Shown piece by piece: positions 41,675 through 49,375 of a DNA stretch of 64,000 nucleotides (positions within the stretch are counted from its first letter, which is position 1; the number at the start of each line of letters is the position of its first letter). A program made the position numbers and the translations under genes. This DNA comes from Hymenobacter persicinus (GTDB lineage Bacteria; Bacteroidota; Bacteroidia; Cytophagales; Hymenobacteraceae). A model generated the notes under the pieces. That model saw only the letters and a list, made by a program, of their open reading frames with translations, did no database searches and was not told where the DNA came from. Location: assembly GCF_004167665.1 (NCBI RefSeq), contig NZ_SEWE01000001.1, positions 62,001 to 126,000 of the forward strand, given 5' to 3'.

Positions 41675-42641
41675 ACGCTTCGGCCTGCTTTAACACGTTA
41701 ATGTCTGCATCGTGGCACCGGGCGACGAAGCTTAAAAAGTCATGCAGCAACACAAATCGGTACGCTTCGGGGAATGCGGCGCCTGTTTGCTCCCACTTCG
41801 CTTGCAACTGGCGCGAGAGGTCGAGGGCATAAAGCGAGAACACTGCGTATGGATAATAGAAATTCTGCTGCGTAGTACCGTCTTTTTCGCTAATCATCAA
41901 GAATTCTGAATCCTGGCGGCAACCGAACGTGGCTTTATCGGACAGAAACCAGAGGGCCCAAATGGCATCTTGACTGCGATAGGGAAAAATGTGGGGATAA
42001 AGCTTATAGAGGAAATGGCTTTTGATGCCTCCGCCGATAACCCCGAAGACGGTATAGTCTTCCGTGTCCAGCTCATCGAAATTCAACGCGTCCAACGTCG
42101 TTGTGTTGATAAACTTGCTCCGCTTGTAATCCGCGGCGTATTCACGCCCAAACAAGGCGACGTTGCTCACCACCGTGTACAAATCCGAAGCACTGGCAAA
42201 GCTGAAGTCTTGCCGGTAACGGTCAAGCTTCTTGGCTTTCTTGTTTTGGAGTGTTTTGCGAATAATGGGGCACTGGTTGCGCAGGGCAGTGGCTTTGAAC
42301 GAGGGCACGTCCTCTCCACTTAATTCTAACATCTCTTCGCTGAGCAGTTGCACGTAATCGGCGCGGTCGTCCTCAAAGCTTTCGATTGCTACGTTTGCCC
42401 GCGTTGTGAGCACCGTACTGGCATCTGCTCCTTTTTTGCCTGGACGGTGGTTGCCGCGCACTTTGAAGTATTCATGTGCCCTGAAACCGTCAAATCCAGC
42501 GCTTTCATCTTCCCCAGTGACGGTATCACTAACGTATCGTAAAAAGAAGGTCTCCAAGCCTTGGTTCAAGGCTTCCTTCACCGCTGCTATGTGCGAAGGT
42601 TCATAACAGATAGACTCCAAGTCGCGGTGGGGGAAGTGCAT
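41652..42641 (-). CDS. Unknown partner of the helicase-nuclease, 329 residues
   Basis: Starts MHFPHRDLESICYEPSHIAA and ends KQAEAFAYGDAY, overlapping the helicase start by 23 bases. Segments such as FEDDRADYVQLLSEEMLELS, GVIGGGIKSHFLYKLYPHIF and SQDAIWALWFLSDKATFGCR look conserved and globular. No signal or membrane part is seen. The centre (GGGIKSHFLYKLYPHIFPYR) may contact nucleic acid, but no catalytic motif is certain. I do not recognise a family. Coupling to the helicase suggests a joint system, perhaps with this protein as sensor or specificity factor. Confidence 0.65.
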   Translation of the reverse strand: MHFPHRDLESICYEPSHIAAVKEALNQGLETFFLRYVSDTVTGEDESAGFDGFRAHEYFKVRGNHRPGKKGADASTVLTTRANVAIESFEDDRADYVQLLSEEMLELSGEDVPSFKATALRNQCPIIRKTLQNKKAKKLDRYRQDFSFASASDLYTVVSNVALFGREYAADYKRSKFINTTTLDALNFDELDTEDYTVFGVIGGGIKSHFLYKLYPHIFPYRSQDAIWALWFLSDKATFGCRQDSEFLMISEKDGTTQQNFYYPYAVFSLYALDLSRQLQAKWEQTGAAFPEAYRFVLLHDFLSFVARCHDADINVLKQAEAFAYGDAY

Positions 42642-42756
42642 AAGGCGAACTGTTTGTTGACGCTAGAACTGCGAAATATACAAAGCGAAAGCACACCAAG
42701 GCCGCTGGTGCAAAATGTGTTTTTTTTGGGCCTACCATCAGTTTACCTCGCGCCAT

Positions 42757-42787
42757 ATTATGTAAGCGGCCGACAGAATCGTGTACC
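42757..42787 (+). promoter_or_regulatory. Copper-regulon motif upstream of the membrane protein at 42850
   Basis: ATTATGTAAGC, nine bases, then AATCGTGTACC. CCGACAGAATCGTGTAC closely matches the inverse of the copA site (GCGACTGAATTGTATAC). It ends 62 bases before ATG 42850. Confidence 0.65.
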
Positions 42788-42849
42788 CTTACACAGTAGC
42801 TTGCCGCTAGCTTTGAACCACGTTTTAACATTAAATAACCTACTCCGTC

Positions 42850-43473
42850 ATGGCCTTTGCCCCTTCTGTTCGCAAGCTGATGCTCACGGCCCACATCACG
42901 TTTTCCGTGGGCTGGCTGGGGGCCGTCGCCGTATTTCTAGCACTGGCCGTCATGGGGCTGACCAGCCACGATGCGCCGCTGGTGCGGGCCGCGTACCTGG
43001 CCATGGGGCTGAGCGGCTGGTATGTTATCGTGCCTTCCAGCTTTGCGGCGCTGCTCACGGGTGTGGTGCAGGCTGTGGGAACCCCCTGGGGCCTGTTTAA
43101 GCACTATTGGGTGGCCGTGAAACTGCTGCTGACCGTAGCCGCGACGGTGCTACTGCTCGTGCACATGCAGCCCATCAGCTACCTGGCGCAGGTGGCCGCC
43201 AAGGCCGACCTCTCCTCGACGGAGCTGCGCGGCATGCGGTTACGGCTGCTAGCCGATGCCGTGGCGGCCTTGGTGGTGTTACTCGCGGCTACAACCATCT
43301 CGGTGTACAAGCCCTGGGGGCGCATCGGCAACTGGCTGCAGCAGCGCCAACAACCCAGCCCGGTGGCGGCCACACCCACTTCCTGGGGCCAGTATATCCT
43401 GCTGGCGCTGCTCGGCCTGGTTGTCTTGTTTCTCGTCGTGCACCTGCTCGGCGGTGGGCTAGGGCACCATTAG
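42850..43473 (+). CDS. Polytopic membrane protein, unknown function
   Basis: 207 residues. There are about five helices: AHITFSVGWLGAVAVFLALA, WYVIVPSSFAALLTGVVQAV, HYWVAVKLLLTVAATVLLLV, LLADAVAALVVLLAATTISV and a final YILLALLGLVVLFLVVHLLG. The tail ends GGGLGHH. The layout resembles small DUF2269-like integral proteins, but I cannot name the family. The shared upstream motif places it in the copper regulon, where it may be a transport or heme/copper accessory protein. Confidence 0.7.
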   Translation: MAFAPSVRKLMLTAHITFSVGWLGAVAVFLALAVMGLTSHDAPLVRAAYLAMGLSGWYVIVPSSFAALLTGVVQAVGTPWGLFKHYWVAVKLLLTVAATVLLLVHMQPISYLAQVAAKADLSSTELRGMRLRLLADAVAALVVLLAATTISVYKPWGRIGNWLQQRQQPSPVAATPTSWGQYILLALLGLVVLFLVVHLLGGGLGHH

Positions 43474-43489
43474 GGGCGCCGCGCTACAA

Positions 43490-43520
43490 ATCATGTAAGC
43501 TGCCAGCACAATCCTATACC
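43490..43520 (+). promoter_or_regulatory. Copper-regulon motif upstream of the HMA protein
   Basis: ATCATGTAAGC, nine bases, AATCCTATACC: same spacing as the site at 42757. Downstream is a -7 type element, TACTTTTG (43541-43548), matching TAnnTTTG. Confidence 0.65.
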
Positions 43521-43540
43521 CCGAACGGCGCACTCGCCGG

Positions 43541-43548
43541 TACTTTTG
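43541..43548 (+). promoter_or_regulatory. Likely -7 promoter element for the HMA gene
   Basis: TACTTTTG fits the Bacteroidota consensus TAnnTTTG. It lies 21 bases downstream of the copper-regulon motif and 52 bases before ATG 43600. Confidence 0.55.
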
Positions 43549-43599
43549 GCTGTTGTCCAGTTGAAACCAGCCCGCCCGCCGGGCCTTACTTCTCTTCCC

Positions 43600-43809
43600 A
43601 TGAAAACCCTTCAGTTCAAGACCAATATCAACTGCGGCGGCTGCATTAAAGCCGTAACGCCGACCCTGAACCAGCAAGCCGGCGCCGGCAACTGGCAAGT
43701 GGACACGGCCAACCCCGACAAGATACTGACTGTCAACTCCGACAAGCTCACCGCCGAGCAGGTGGTGCAGGCCGTGGAGGAGGCCGGCTTTACGATTCAG
43801 GAAGCCTGA
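43600..43809 (+). CDS. HMA-domain metallochaperone-like protein
   Basis: 69 residues from ATG 43600, a single HMA domain. It starts MKTLQFKTNINCGGCIKAVT with the metal-binding CGGC, and follows the ferredoxin-like pattern (WQVDTANPDKILTVNSDKLT, VVQAVEEAGFTI). It is cytosolic. It could carry Cu(I) to CopA or to the HMA-AraC regulators (inference). It is a monocistronic unit between the shared motif and a strong terminator. Confidence 0.9.
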   Translation: MKTLQFKTNINCGGCIKAVTPTLNQQAGAGNWQVDTANPDKILTVNSDKLTAEQVVQAVEEAGFTIQEA

Positions 43810-43830
43810 GCGCCTGCGCTGCCTTCTGGT

Positions 43831-43858
43831 AAAACGCCCGGCTCTGCCGGGCGTTTTT
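43831..43858 (+). terminator. Intrinsic terminator after the HMA gene
   Basis: AAAACGCCCGGC (43831-43842) pairs with GCCGGGCGTTTT (43846-43857), then T. Confidence 0.9.
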
Positions 43859-43893
43859 GCTTTTCACAGGTCTGCGGAGCCAGAAGCATGGAA

Positions 43894-43924
43894 ATTATGT
43901 AGGCCGGGCGCTCAATTGCAGCAA
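43894..43924 (+). promoter_or_regulatory. Weak copper-regulon motif before the DUF2231-oxidase operon
   Basis: ATTATGTAGGC, nine bases, AATTGCAGCA. The first half and the spacing match the sites at 42757 and 43490; the second half is only partly conserved. It lies about 210 bases before ATG 44138. Confidence 0.4.
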
Positions 43925-44137
43925 ACATTACCCGGGCCGGCCTGCGTAAGGGAATAGGCCGGCCTCCCCCTGCATATTGCTATTTCGAAAGTCAGGCAGC
44001 ACTATTAGCCCTCCTTGGCTTGGTAGTGGCCAGGGAGCAGGGGCAGCACTTCACCCCGGAAACCGTTGTGGCGCCGGGGCCCTGCAGGGGCCCGGCGCTT
44101 TTGGCGGATTCCCGCTTTTGAAACTTTGCCTGCGCCT

Positions 44138-45295
44138 ATGTTTTCAGATTTTCCCAACCTGCACCCGCTGGTGGTGCATTTGCCCATTGTCTTGCTGATG
44201 CTCAGCGCCGGCCTGCAGGCGCTGAACGTGTACAAGGACTGGCCCCCGGTGAAGTGGATTACCATAGGGGTAATGGCCGGCGGCTTTCTCGGGGCATTAG
44301 CCGCGAGTACCGTGTTCCACGCCATGCCCATGGGCCTGTCGCCCCGGACCGCTGCCGTCTTTGAGGCCCACGAAAAGTTCGCCAGCTACACGCTGTGGCT
44401 TTCCGGCATTACGCTGCTGCTAGCTGGTATTGGCAAGTTTTTCAAGATTGAGCAGCGAGCCTACGAAATTCTGGTGCTGGTGTCAGCCGTGGCCACGGCC
44501 GGGGTGTTATCGGTAGCCGGGCACCGCGGGGCGCAGCTCGTCTACGTCGAGGGCGTAGGGCCCCAAGGCCGCCTGCTTGATAAAAGCCATGGCCATGGGG
44601 GCGGGGAAGCCATGCCCGGCATGGATATGGGGGCCGATAGCCACGACGAAGCAGAAAGGGCCGATGACCACAACGGGGACCAGGCTCCCGCTTCACCCAA
44701 CCCGACCGCCGTCCCGGCAACCCCGGGTTCAACCGACATGTCCGGCATGGATATGGGCGGGCCATCATCCGCCAAAAAAGGCAGCTCCGCTGCACCGGGC
44801 ACGATGGGCAACATGGACATGCCCGGCGGGCAGGCGGCTCGTCAGGGCCGGCCCGCCTCCCCTAAAAGCGTCATGCCGGACATGCCGGGCATGAAACGGC
44901 CCGCTGCAAAAAGCGCCGAGCCCATGCCCGCGGGCATGGACATGAGCCGCCCAGCCAAGCAAAAGCCTATGAAGGATATGCCCGGAATGGCGAACATGCC
45001 GGGCATGAGCCAGCCGAAAGCAGGCGCGAAAAAGGCGACCGCCACCCAAGCTGGAATGGAAGGTATGGGCACCATGGCGGATATGCCGGGCATGAAGGCT
45101 TCCCCTCCCAAGCAGCCGAATAAAGCCATGCCGCCGATGGGCAACATGAAAGACATGCCCGGCATGGAAAAAGGGCAGGCGATGCCCGCAATGGGTACGA
45201 TGCCGGGCATGAGCATGCCCACCAACCCCATGGACAAGTTTCGCTTTGAGGACAACAACCCCGCCCGGAACAAAGCCAAGAATGATAAACAATAG
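44138..45295 (+). CDS. DUF2231 membrane protein with long Met-rich extension
   Basis: 385 residues from ATG 44138 (MFSDFPNLHPLVVHLPIVLL). The first ~150 residues are a four-helix DUF2231 domain with HPLVVHLPI and a GHRGAQLVYVEGVG end. Residues ~150-385 are low-complexity, with over a dozen Met-rich clusters like MPGMDMG, MDMPGG and MPDMPGMK. Met clusters of this type bind Cu(I) or Ag(I). DUF2231 domains alone are about 150 residues, so the extension is the unusual part. It precedes the multicopper oxidase gene by 7 bases and may deliver copper to it (inference). Confidence 0.82.
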   Translation: MFSDFPNLHPLVVHLPIVLLMLSAGLQALNVYKDWPPVKWITIGVMAGGFLGALAASTVFHAMPMGLSPRTAAVFEAHEKFASYTLWLSGITLLLAGIGKFFKIEQRAYEILVLVSAVATAGVLSVAGHRGAQLVYVEGVGPQGRLLDKSHGHGGGEAMPGMDMGADSHDEAERADDHNGDQAPASPNPTAVPATPGSTDMSGMDMGGPSSAKKGSSAAPGTMGNMDMPGGQAARQGRPASPKSVMPDMPGMKRPAAKSAEPMPAGMDMSRPAKQKPMKDMPGMANMPGMSQPKAGAKKATATQAGMEGMGTMADMPGMKASPPKQPNKAMPPMGNMKDMPGMEKGQAMPAMGTMPGMSMPTNPMDKFRFEDNNPARNKAKNDKQ

Positions 45296-45302
45296 CCTCG
45301 CA

Positions 45303-47780
45303 ATGAAAGGATTTGTTTTCCTGTGCCTGCTGCTCAGTTCGCTGCAACTCGCCGCGCAGATGCCGCAGCACCAGGCCATGCCCAAAGGCAAGGCCGCCAA
45401 TGGTCTGGCCACACCGCCCCCGGACCAGGACCTGCGGGGCCACGTGGTAATGCCCCGCTCCGCCCACGTCGGCCACCGGGTCGAGTACGACCTGTACGTA
45501 GACGAGCGCGAGGTAAACTACAGCGGCAAAACCCGCCTGGCCATCGCCATCAACGGGCAGATTCCGGCGCCCACGCTGCGCTTCACCGAGGGCGACACGG
45601 CCATTATCCGGGTGCACAACCAGATGGGCGTGGAAACCAGCATTCACTGGCACGGCATCCTGCTGCCCAACCAGTACGACGGCGTGCCTTACCTCAACCC
45701 GGCCCCCATCGAGCCGGGCGGCACGCACACCTTCACGTTTCCGCTCATCCAGAGCGGCACCTACTGGTACCACTCCCACACCATGCTGCAGGAGCAGAAC
45801 GGCTTGTATGGCTCCATCGTCATTCAACCCCGCGAAGTCAAGTACGAGCTCAAGGAATACGTGCTGCTGCTCTCGGACTGGACCGACCACCCGCCCAAGG
45901 AAGTGCTGCGCTACCTCAAGCGGGCCGGCGAGTGGTTTGCCGTGCAAAAAGGCGCCACCCAGAGCTACGGCGAGGCTATTGCGGCCGGCTACTTCAAAGA
46001 TAAAGTCAAGCAGGAGTGGGGCCGCATGCCGGCCATGGACCTGACGGACATCTACTACAACAAGTTTCTCACCAACGGCCGCGAGAAAAGCTACTACCCC
46101 GACGCCAAGCCCGGGGAAGTCGTGCGCCTGCGCATCATCAACGGCAGCGCCTCCTCGTACTTCTACCTGCAGTACGCCGGCGGGCCCATGCAGGTCATCG
46201 CCGCCGATGGCATCAACGTCGAGCCCTTCCCCGTCACCAAGCTCGAAATTGCCACGGCCGAAACCTACGACCTGCTGGTGACCATCCCGCCCGCGGGCGC
46301 CGCGGAGCTGCGGGCCACGGCCAACGACATCACCGGCTACTCCTCCAGCTACTTCGGGGCCGGGGAGCCGATGAAAGCGCCCGACTTGCCGCGCATCAAC
46401 TACTTCCAGATGATGCGGGAAATGGGCAGCATGGGCAACATGACCGGCATGGACATGGGCGGCAACGGCCAGATGGCCCCCCAGGGCGCCAGCATGAAGG
46501 GCATGAACATGAAAGGGGGCGGTGGGGAGATGAAAGGCATGAGCATGCCCGGCGGGCAGCAGCCCACCCCGCCCGCAGAGCCCTCCAGGCAAGGGATGGA
46601 CATGAAAAACGGCACCATGCCCGCCGCCACGGCGCCCTCGCCGCCGGACCGGCCGATGAACATGCAGGAAAAGAGCGGCAAGAGCATGGGCACGATGCAG
46701 GATAAGGGCAGCATGGCCGGCATGGACATGAGCGGCGGCGGCAGTATGGCCGGCATGAGCATGGGTGGCTCGGGCGGCGATTTTAACTACAACCAGCTGC
46801 GGGCCCTGAACCCGACGACGCTGGATTCTACCCGGCAGTGGCGCGACATCAAGCTCACGCTCACCGGCAACATGCTGCGCTACCTCTGGTCGTTCGACAA
46901 CAAGACCCTCTCGGAGGCCGACAACATCCCCATCCGCCGGGGCGAGAACGTGCGCATGACCTTCACCAACCTGACCATGATGCGCCACCCGCTGCACCTG
47001 CACGGGCACTTCTTCCGCCTGGTCAACGCCCAGGGCGCCTACTCGCCCATGAAGCACACCTTCGATATCCCGGCCATGGGCACCGTGACCATCGAGTTTG
47101 AGGCCAACGAGACGCAGGACTGGTTTTTCCACTGCCACATCCTCTACCACATGATGGCCGGCATGGCGCGCATCATCAGCTACGACGCCAGCCCCCAGAA
47201 CGAGTATGCCCAAGGCAACTACCGCATGCTCAAGCGCGAAGACAACGCGGTGTACCCCTGGTTTGACCTCTCGGTGCATTCGCAAGCCGCTTACCTGGAA
47301 GGCAACCTCTCCAACAACCGCAACGCGCTCGAATTTGAGGGCCGCGTGAACTACCAGGGCAACTACGAAACCGAAACCCACCTGCTGCGCTACCTCGACA
47401 AGCGGCAATTGTGGGCCGGCTTCGTCGGGTACGACTTCCGGGACAATAAAACCCTGCGCTCGGAAGCAGATGCTGAAGGCGGCAACCGTCGTACGGCCGA
47501 GAACAACCGCAACTTCCGCCGGCAGGCCGAAGTCGGCGTGTACTACCTGCTGCCGATGCTGGTACGGGCCGAACTGCGCACGGACCTGACCGGCCAGGTG
47601 CGCCTGCGCCTGGAACGCCGCGACCTGCCCCTGAGCAACAACGTGTTCATGGACATCAGCGCCAATACGGACAAGGAGTTTACCCTCGGCTTCCGCTACA
47701 TGGTCAGCAAATACGCCTCACTGAGTACCAACTACGACAACCAGTACGGCTGGGGTGCCGGACTCACCTTCCACTACTAG
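45303..47780 (+). CDS. CopA-type multicopper oxidase fused to a CopB-like C-terminal domain
   Basis: 825 residues from ATG 45303 (MKGFVFLCLLLSSLQLAAQ), giving a signal peptide. Copper ligands are visible as SIHWHGIL (about residue 116), TYWYHSHTML (about 155), RHPLHLHGHFF (about 560) and FHCHILYHMMAGM (about 608). Residues ~370-490 form a Met-rich insertion (MGNMTGMDMGGNGQM, MAGMDMSGGGSMAGMSMGG). After the oxidase, residues ~640-825 look like a beta-barrel (LEFEGRVNYQGNYETETHLL, YDFRDNKTLRS, end GAGLTFHY), resembling the outer-membrane protein CopB that is normally separate. It probably oxidises Cu(I) at the envelope. Confidence 0.88.
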   Translation: MKGFVFLCLLLSSLQLAAQMPQHQAMPKGKAANGLATPPPDQDLRGHVVMPRSAHVGHRVEYDLYVDEREVNYSGKTRLAIAINGQIPAPTLRFTEGDTAIIRVHNQMGVETSIHWHGILLPNQYDGVPYLNPAPIEPGGTHTFTFPLIQSGTYWYHSHTMLQEQNGLYGSIVIQPREVKYELKEYVLLLSDWTDHPPKEVLRYLKRAGEWFAVQKGATQSYGEAIAAGYFKDKVKQEWGRMPAMDLTDIYYNKFLTNGREKSYYPDAKPGEVVRLRIINGSASSYFYLQYAGGPMQVIAADGINVEPFPVTKLEIATAETYDLLVTIPPAGAAELRATANDITGYSSSYFGAGEPMKAPDLPRINYFQMMREMGSMGNMTGMDMGGNGQMAPQGASMKGMNMKGGGGEMKGMSMPGGQQPTPPAEPSRQGMDMKNGTMPAATAPSPPDRPMNMQEKSGKSMGTMQDKGSMAGMDMSGGGSMAGMSMGGSGGDFNYNQLRALNPTTLDSTRQWRDIKLTLTGNMLRYLWSFDNKTLSEADNIPIRRGENVRMTFTNLTMMRHPLHLHGHFFRLVNAQGAYSPMKHTFDIPAMGTVTIEFEANETQDWFFHCHILYHMMAGMARIISYDASPQNEYAQGNYRMLKREDNAVYPWFDLSVHSQAAYLEGNLSNNRNALEFEGRVNYQGNYETETHLLRYLDKRQLWAGFVGYDFRDNKTLRSEADAEGGNRRTAENNRNFRRQAEVGVYYLLPMLVRAELRTDLTGQVRLRLERRDLPLSNNVFMDISANTDKEFTLGFRYMVSKYASLSTNYDNQYGWGAGLTFHY

Positions 47781-47958
47781 CGCAGGCAAGCGCAGCGCCG
47801 AGGTGCTGGGCCTGCCCGTTGCCAAGGCTTACACCATCCCCAGCGTTCCTTGCATAGTTTCCTGGCAGGCAACCTTTTGCCGGTCAGAATGCGATTTCAC
47901 CAGTAACGCGTGGCTGGTCCGCCACCCATGCATTTCCCCTTAAGCTTTATGTTACTGC
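47781..47958. other. Short intergenic stretch after the oxidase
   Basis: 178 bases with no convincing gene or terminator. An AT-rich end (near 47935-47955) may hold a promoter for the doubtful ORF at 47959. Confidence 0.4.
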
Positions 47959-48201
47959 ATGCGCATTAAGCAATTCGAGCACCTGTGCCGCCGCCTGGCA
48001 CAGCAAATGGCCGAGCCTTCGGCGGCCGAAACGGAAGCTGCCTGGCAGCAGCTGGTTCACCGCCTGGACCGGCTTCAACCGGGCACCGGCAGGGCCGATT
48101 TCCTTACCAGCCTGTGCGTGGACCGGCCCGGCCCGCACGGCCAACTGACGAAGCAGCCGGCGTCCGCGTCTGGCTTGCGGGAGGCGCAACCGCACCGGTA
48201 A
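47959..48201 (+). CDS. Doubtful 80-residue hypothetical protein
   Basis: The frame starts MRIKQFEHLCRRLAQQMAEP with a helical, charged N-terminal half (SAAETEAAWQQLVHRLDRLQ), then becomes less protein-like (GRADFLTSLCVDRPGPHGQL). No family is recognised. The AT-rich DNA just upstream favours a real start. It converges on the MORN-like gene, and the two ends are 14 bases apart. Confidence 0.4.
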   Translation: MRIKQFEHLCRRLAQQMAEPSAAETEAAWQQLVHRLDRLQPGTGRADFLTSLCVDRPGPHGQLTKQPASASGLREAQPHR

Positions 48202-48215
48202 CGCCTGGCACGCGC

Positions 48216-49151
48216 TTACTGGCAGGTTTGCACCAGGGCCGTTACACTGAGCGTCGCCGTCGCGTCGGTGGTGTAGTTGTCGTTGTTCACGCACACGTAG
48301 AGGCGCCGCGTACCCGCCGGCAGGGCCAGGGGCCGGGTTTCCTGGGGCGTGTTCTCCGCCGCCCGGAAGCACATCTTGTCCCGGGTGATGGTGCCCTTGG
48401 TGGCCAGAAACTGCTGAGCCGCGCTTTCATCGGGGGTGATGTACCAGTGGCACTTGGTGCTCACCGTGGGCGGGGCATTGTTGCCCTGCTTGGTGAGGGC
48501 CGTGGCCGCGGTGCTGAGCAGGGCGGGGGCAGCCGCCCCGCCGCTGCCCGCCACGGCCGCCACGGCCGCCACGGCCAGCGCCGTCGACCATGAAATAGGG
48601 GGCTGGCCTTCGTCGCGCACGTCGAGTTTGTAGACGATGCCCACCGTGCCCACGGGCAAGTCCACGGTAAAGACCTTCCTGCTGGTGTGCATGCAGTTGC
48701 TGCAGTGAATGGTGGCGTTGCTGAGCGGCAGCGCGTCCTGCAGTTGGGACGCACACTTGATTTCGCGCCCGTCGTCGTGCCAGCTGCGAAAATCGGCTTG
48801 CTGCACGCCGTTAACGTAGGTGCCGCGAAAGCTCACCTGCCCGTTCTCGTGCCAGCCGCAGCACAGGCCCGTGGGCTTGTCGGGATTTTCCGCGGCCATT
48901 TTGCCCTCCCACTGCTTTTTCCACGACGGGTAGAAGTAGTCGCGTACGGTCCCGATGGTTTTGCCGGCCGCGTCGTGCCGGGCAATGCGGGCGTAAGCTA
49001 CTTCCTCCAGCGTTTCGGTCCGCTCCCAGTCGCGGTCAAAGTAAACCGTATCGACCGGGGGCAGGGTAGCCGCCGCCGGCTTGGGCCGCTGCGCCAGCGC
49101 GGGCAAGGAAGCCAGCATAAACAGGAAATACAGAGCGTAGCGTTGGGCCAT
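48216..49151 (-). CDS. Secreted protein with MORN-like repeats
   Basis: 311 residues. The signal peptide is MAQRYALYFLFMLASLPALA. Residues ~35-135 hold YwqK/MORN-type repeats (YFDRDWERTETLEEVAYARI, GLCCGWHENGQVSFRGTYVN, GVQQADFRSWHDDGREIK). A central hydrophobic stretch (ALAVAAVAAVAGSGGAAAPA) may be a membrane segment. A Cys-containing C-terminal part follows (CHWYITPDESAAQQFL, RLYVCVNNDNYTTDAT). The envelope role is unknown. It is separated from the imelysin operon by a divergent AT-rich promoter region. Confidence 0.6.
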   Translation of the reverse strand: MAQRYALYFLFMLASLPALAQRPKPAAATLPPVDTVYFDRDWERTETLEEVAYARIARHDAAGKTIGTVRDYFYPSWKKQWEGKMAAENPDKPTGLCCGWHENGQVSFRGTYVNGVQQADFRSWHDDGREIKCASQLQDALPLSNATIHCSNCMHTSRKVFTVDLPVGTVGIVYKLDVRDEGQPPISWSTALAVAAVAAVAGSGGAAAPALLSTAATALTKQGNNAPPTVSTKCHWYITPDESAAQQFLATKGTITRDKMCFRAAENTPQETRPLALPAGTRRLYVCVNNDNYTTDATATLSVTALVQTCQ

Positions 49152-49305
49152 AAATGCGGACTAACTAGTAGAAAAGGGACTTGCGCAGGGTAAAGATAAA
49201 GCCTTGCCGGCAGCTGCCCAACCCTTTTCAGCGGGCCGTTTCGGTAAATAATCACATATATGCTGAATACTTATTTAGACAACTTATAAAAAAAATTAGC
49301 CCTTA

Positions 49306-49339
49306 TTTGGAACAATTACAAATAAGCTCTCTACCTTTG
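49306..49339 (+). promoter_or_regulatory. Bacteroidota-type promoter for the iron-uptake-like operon
   Basis: TTTG (49306-49309) and TACCTTTG (49332-49339) are separated by 22 bases, close to the TTTG / TAnnTTTG pattern of primary-sigma promoters in this phylum. The DNA around it is far more AT-rich than the genes. The first ATG is 37 bases downstream. Confidence 0.7.
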
Positions 49340-49375
49340 GGGCATCGTTCAACATTCCCCGTTAACCCTGCTCCC

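Noticed and set aside
44967..47408. 813-codon minus-strand frame opposite the multicopper oxidase
   Set aside because: Its His/Val/Gly-rich composition is the antisense of Met- and Asp-rich coding sequence; the plus-strand genes have clear families.
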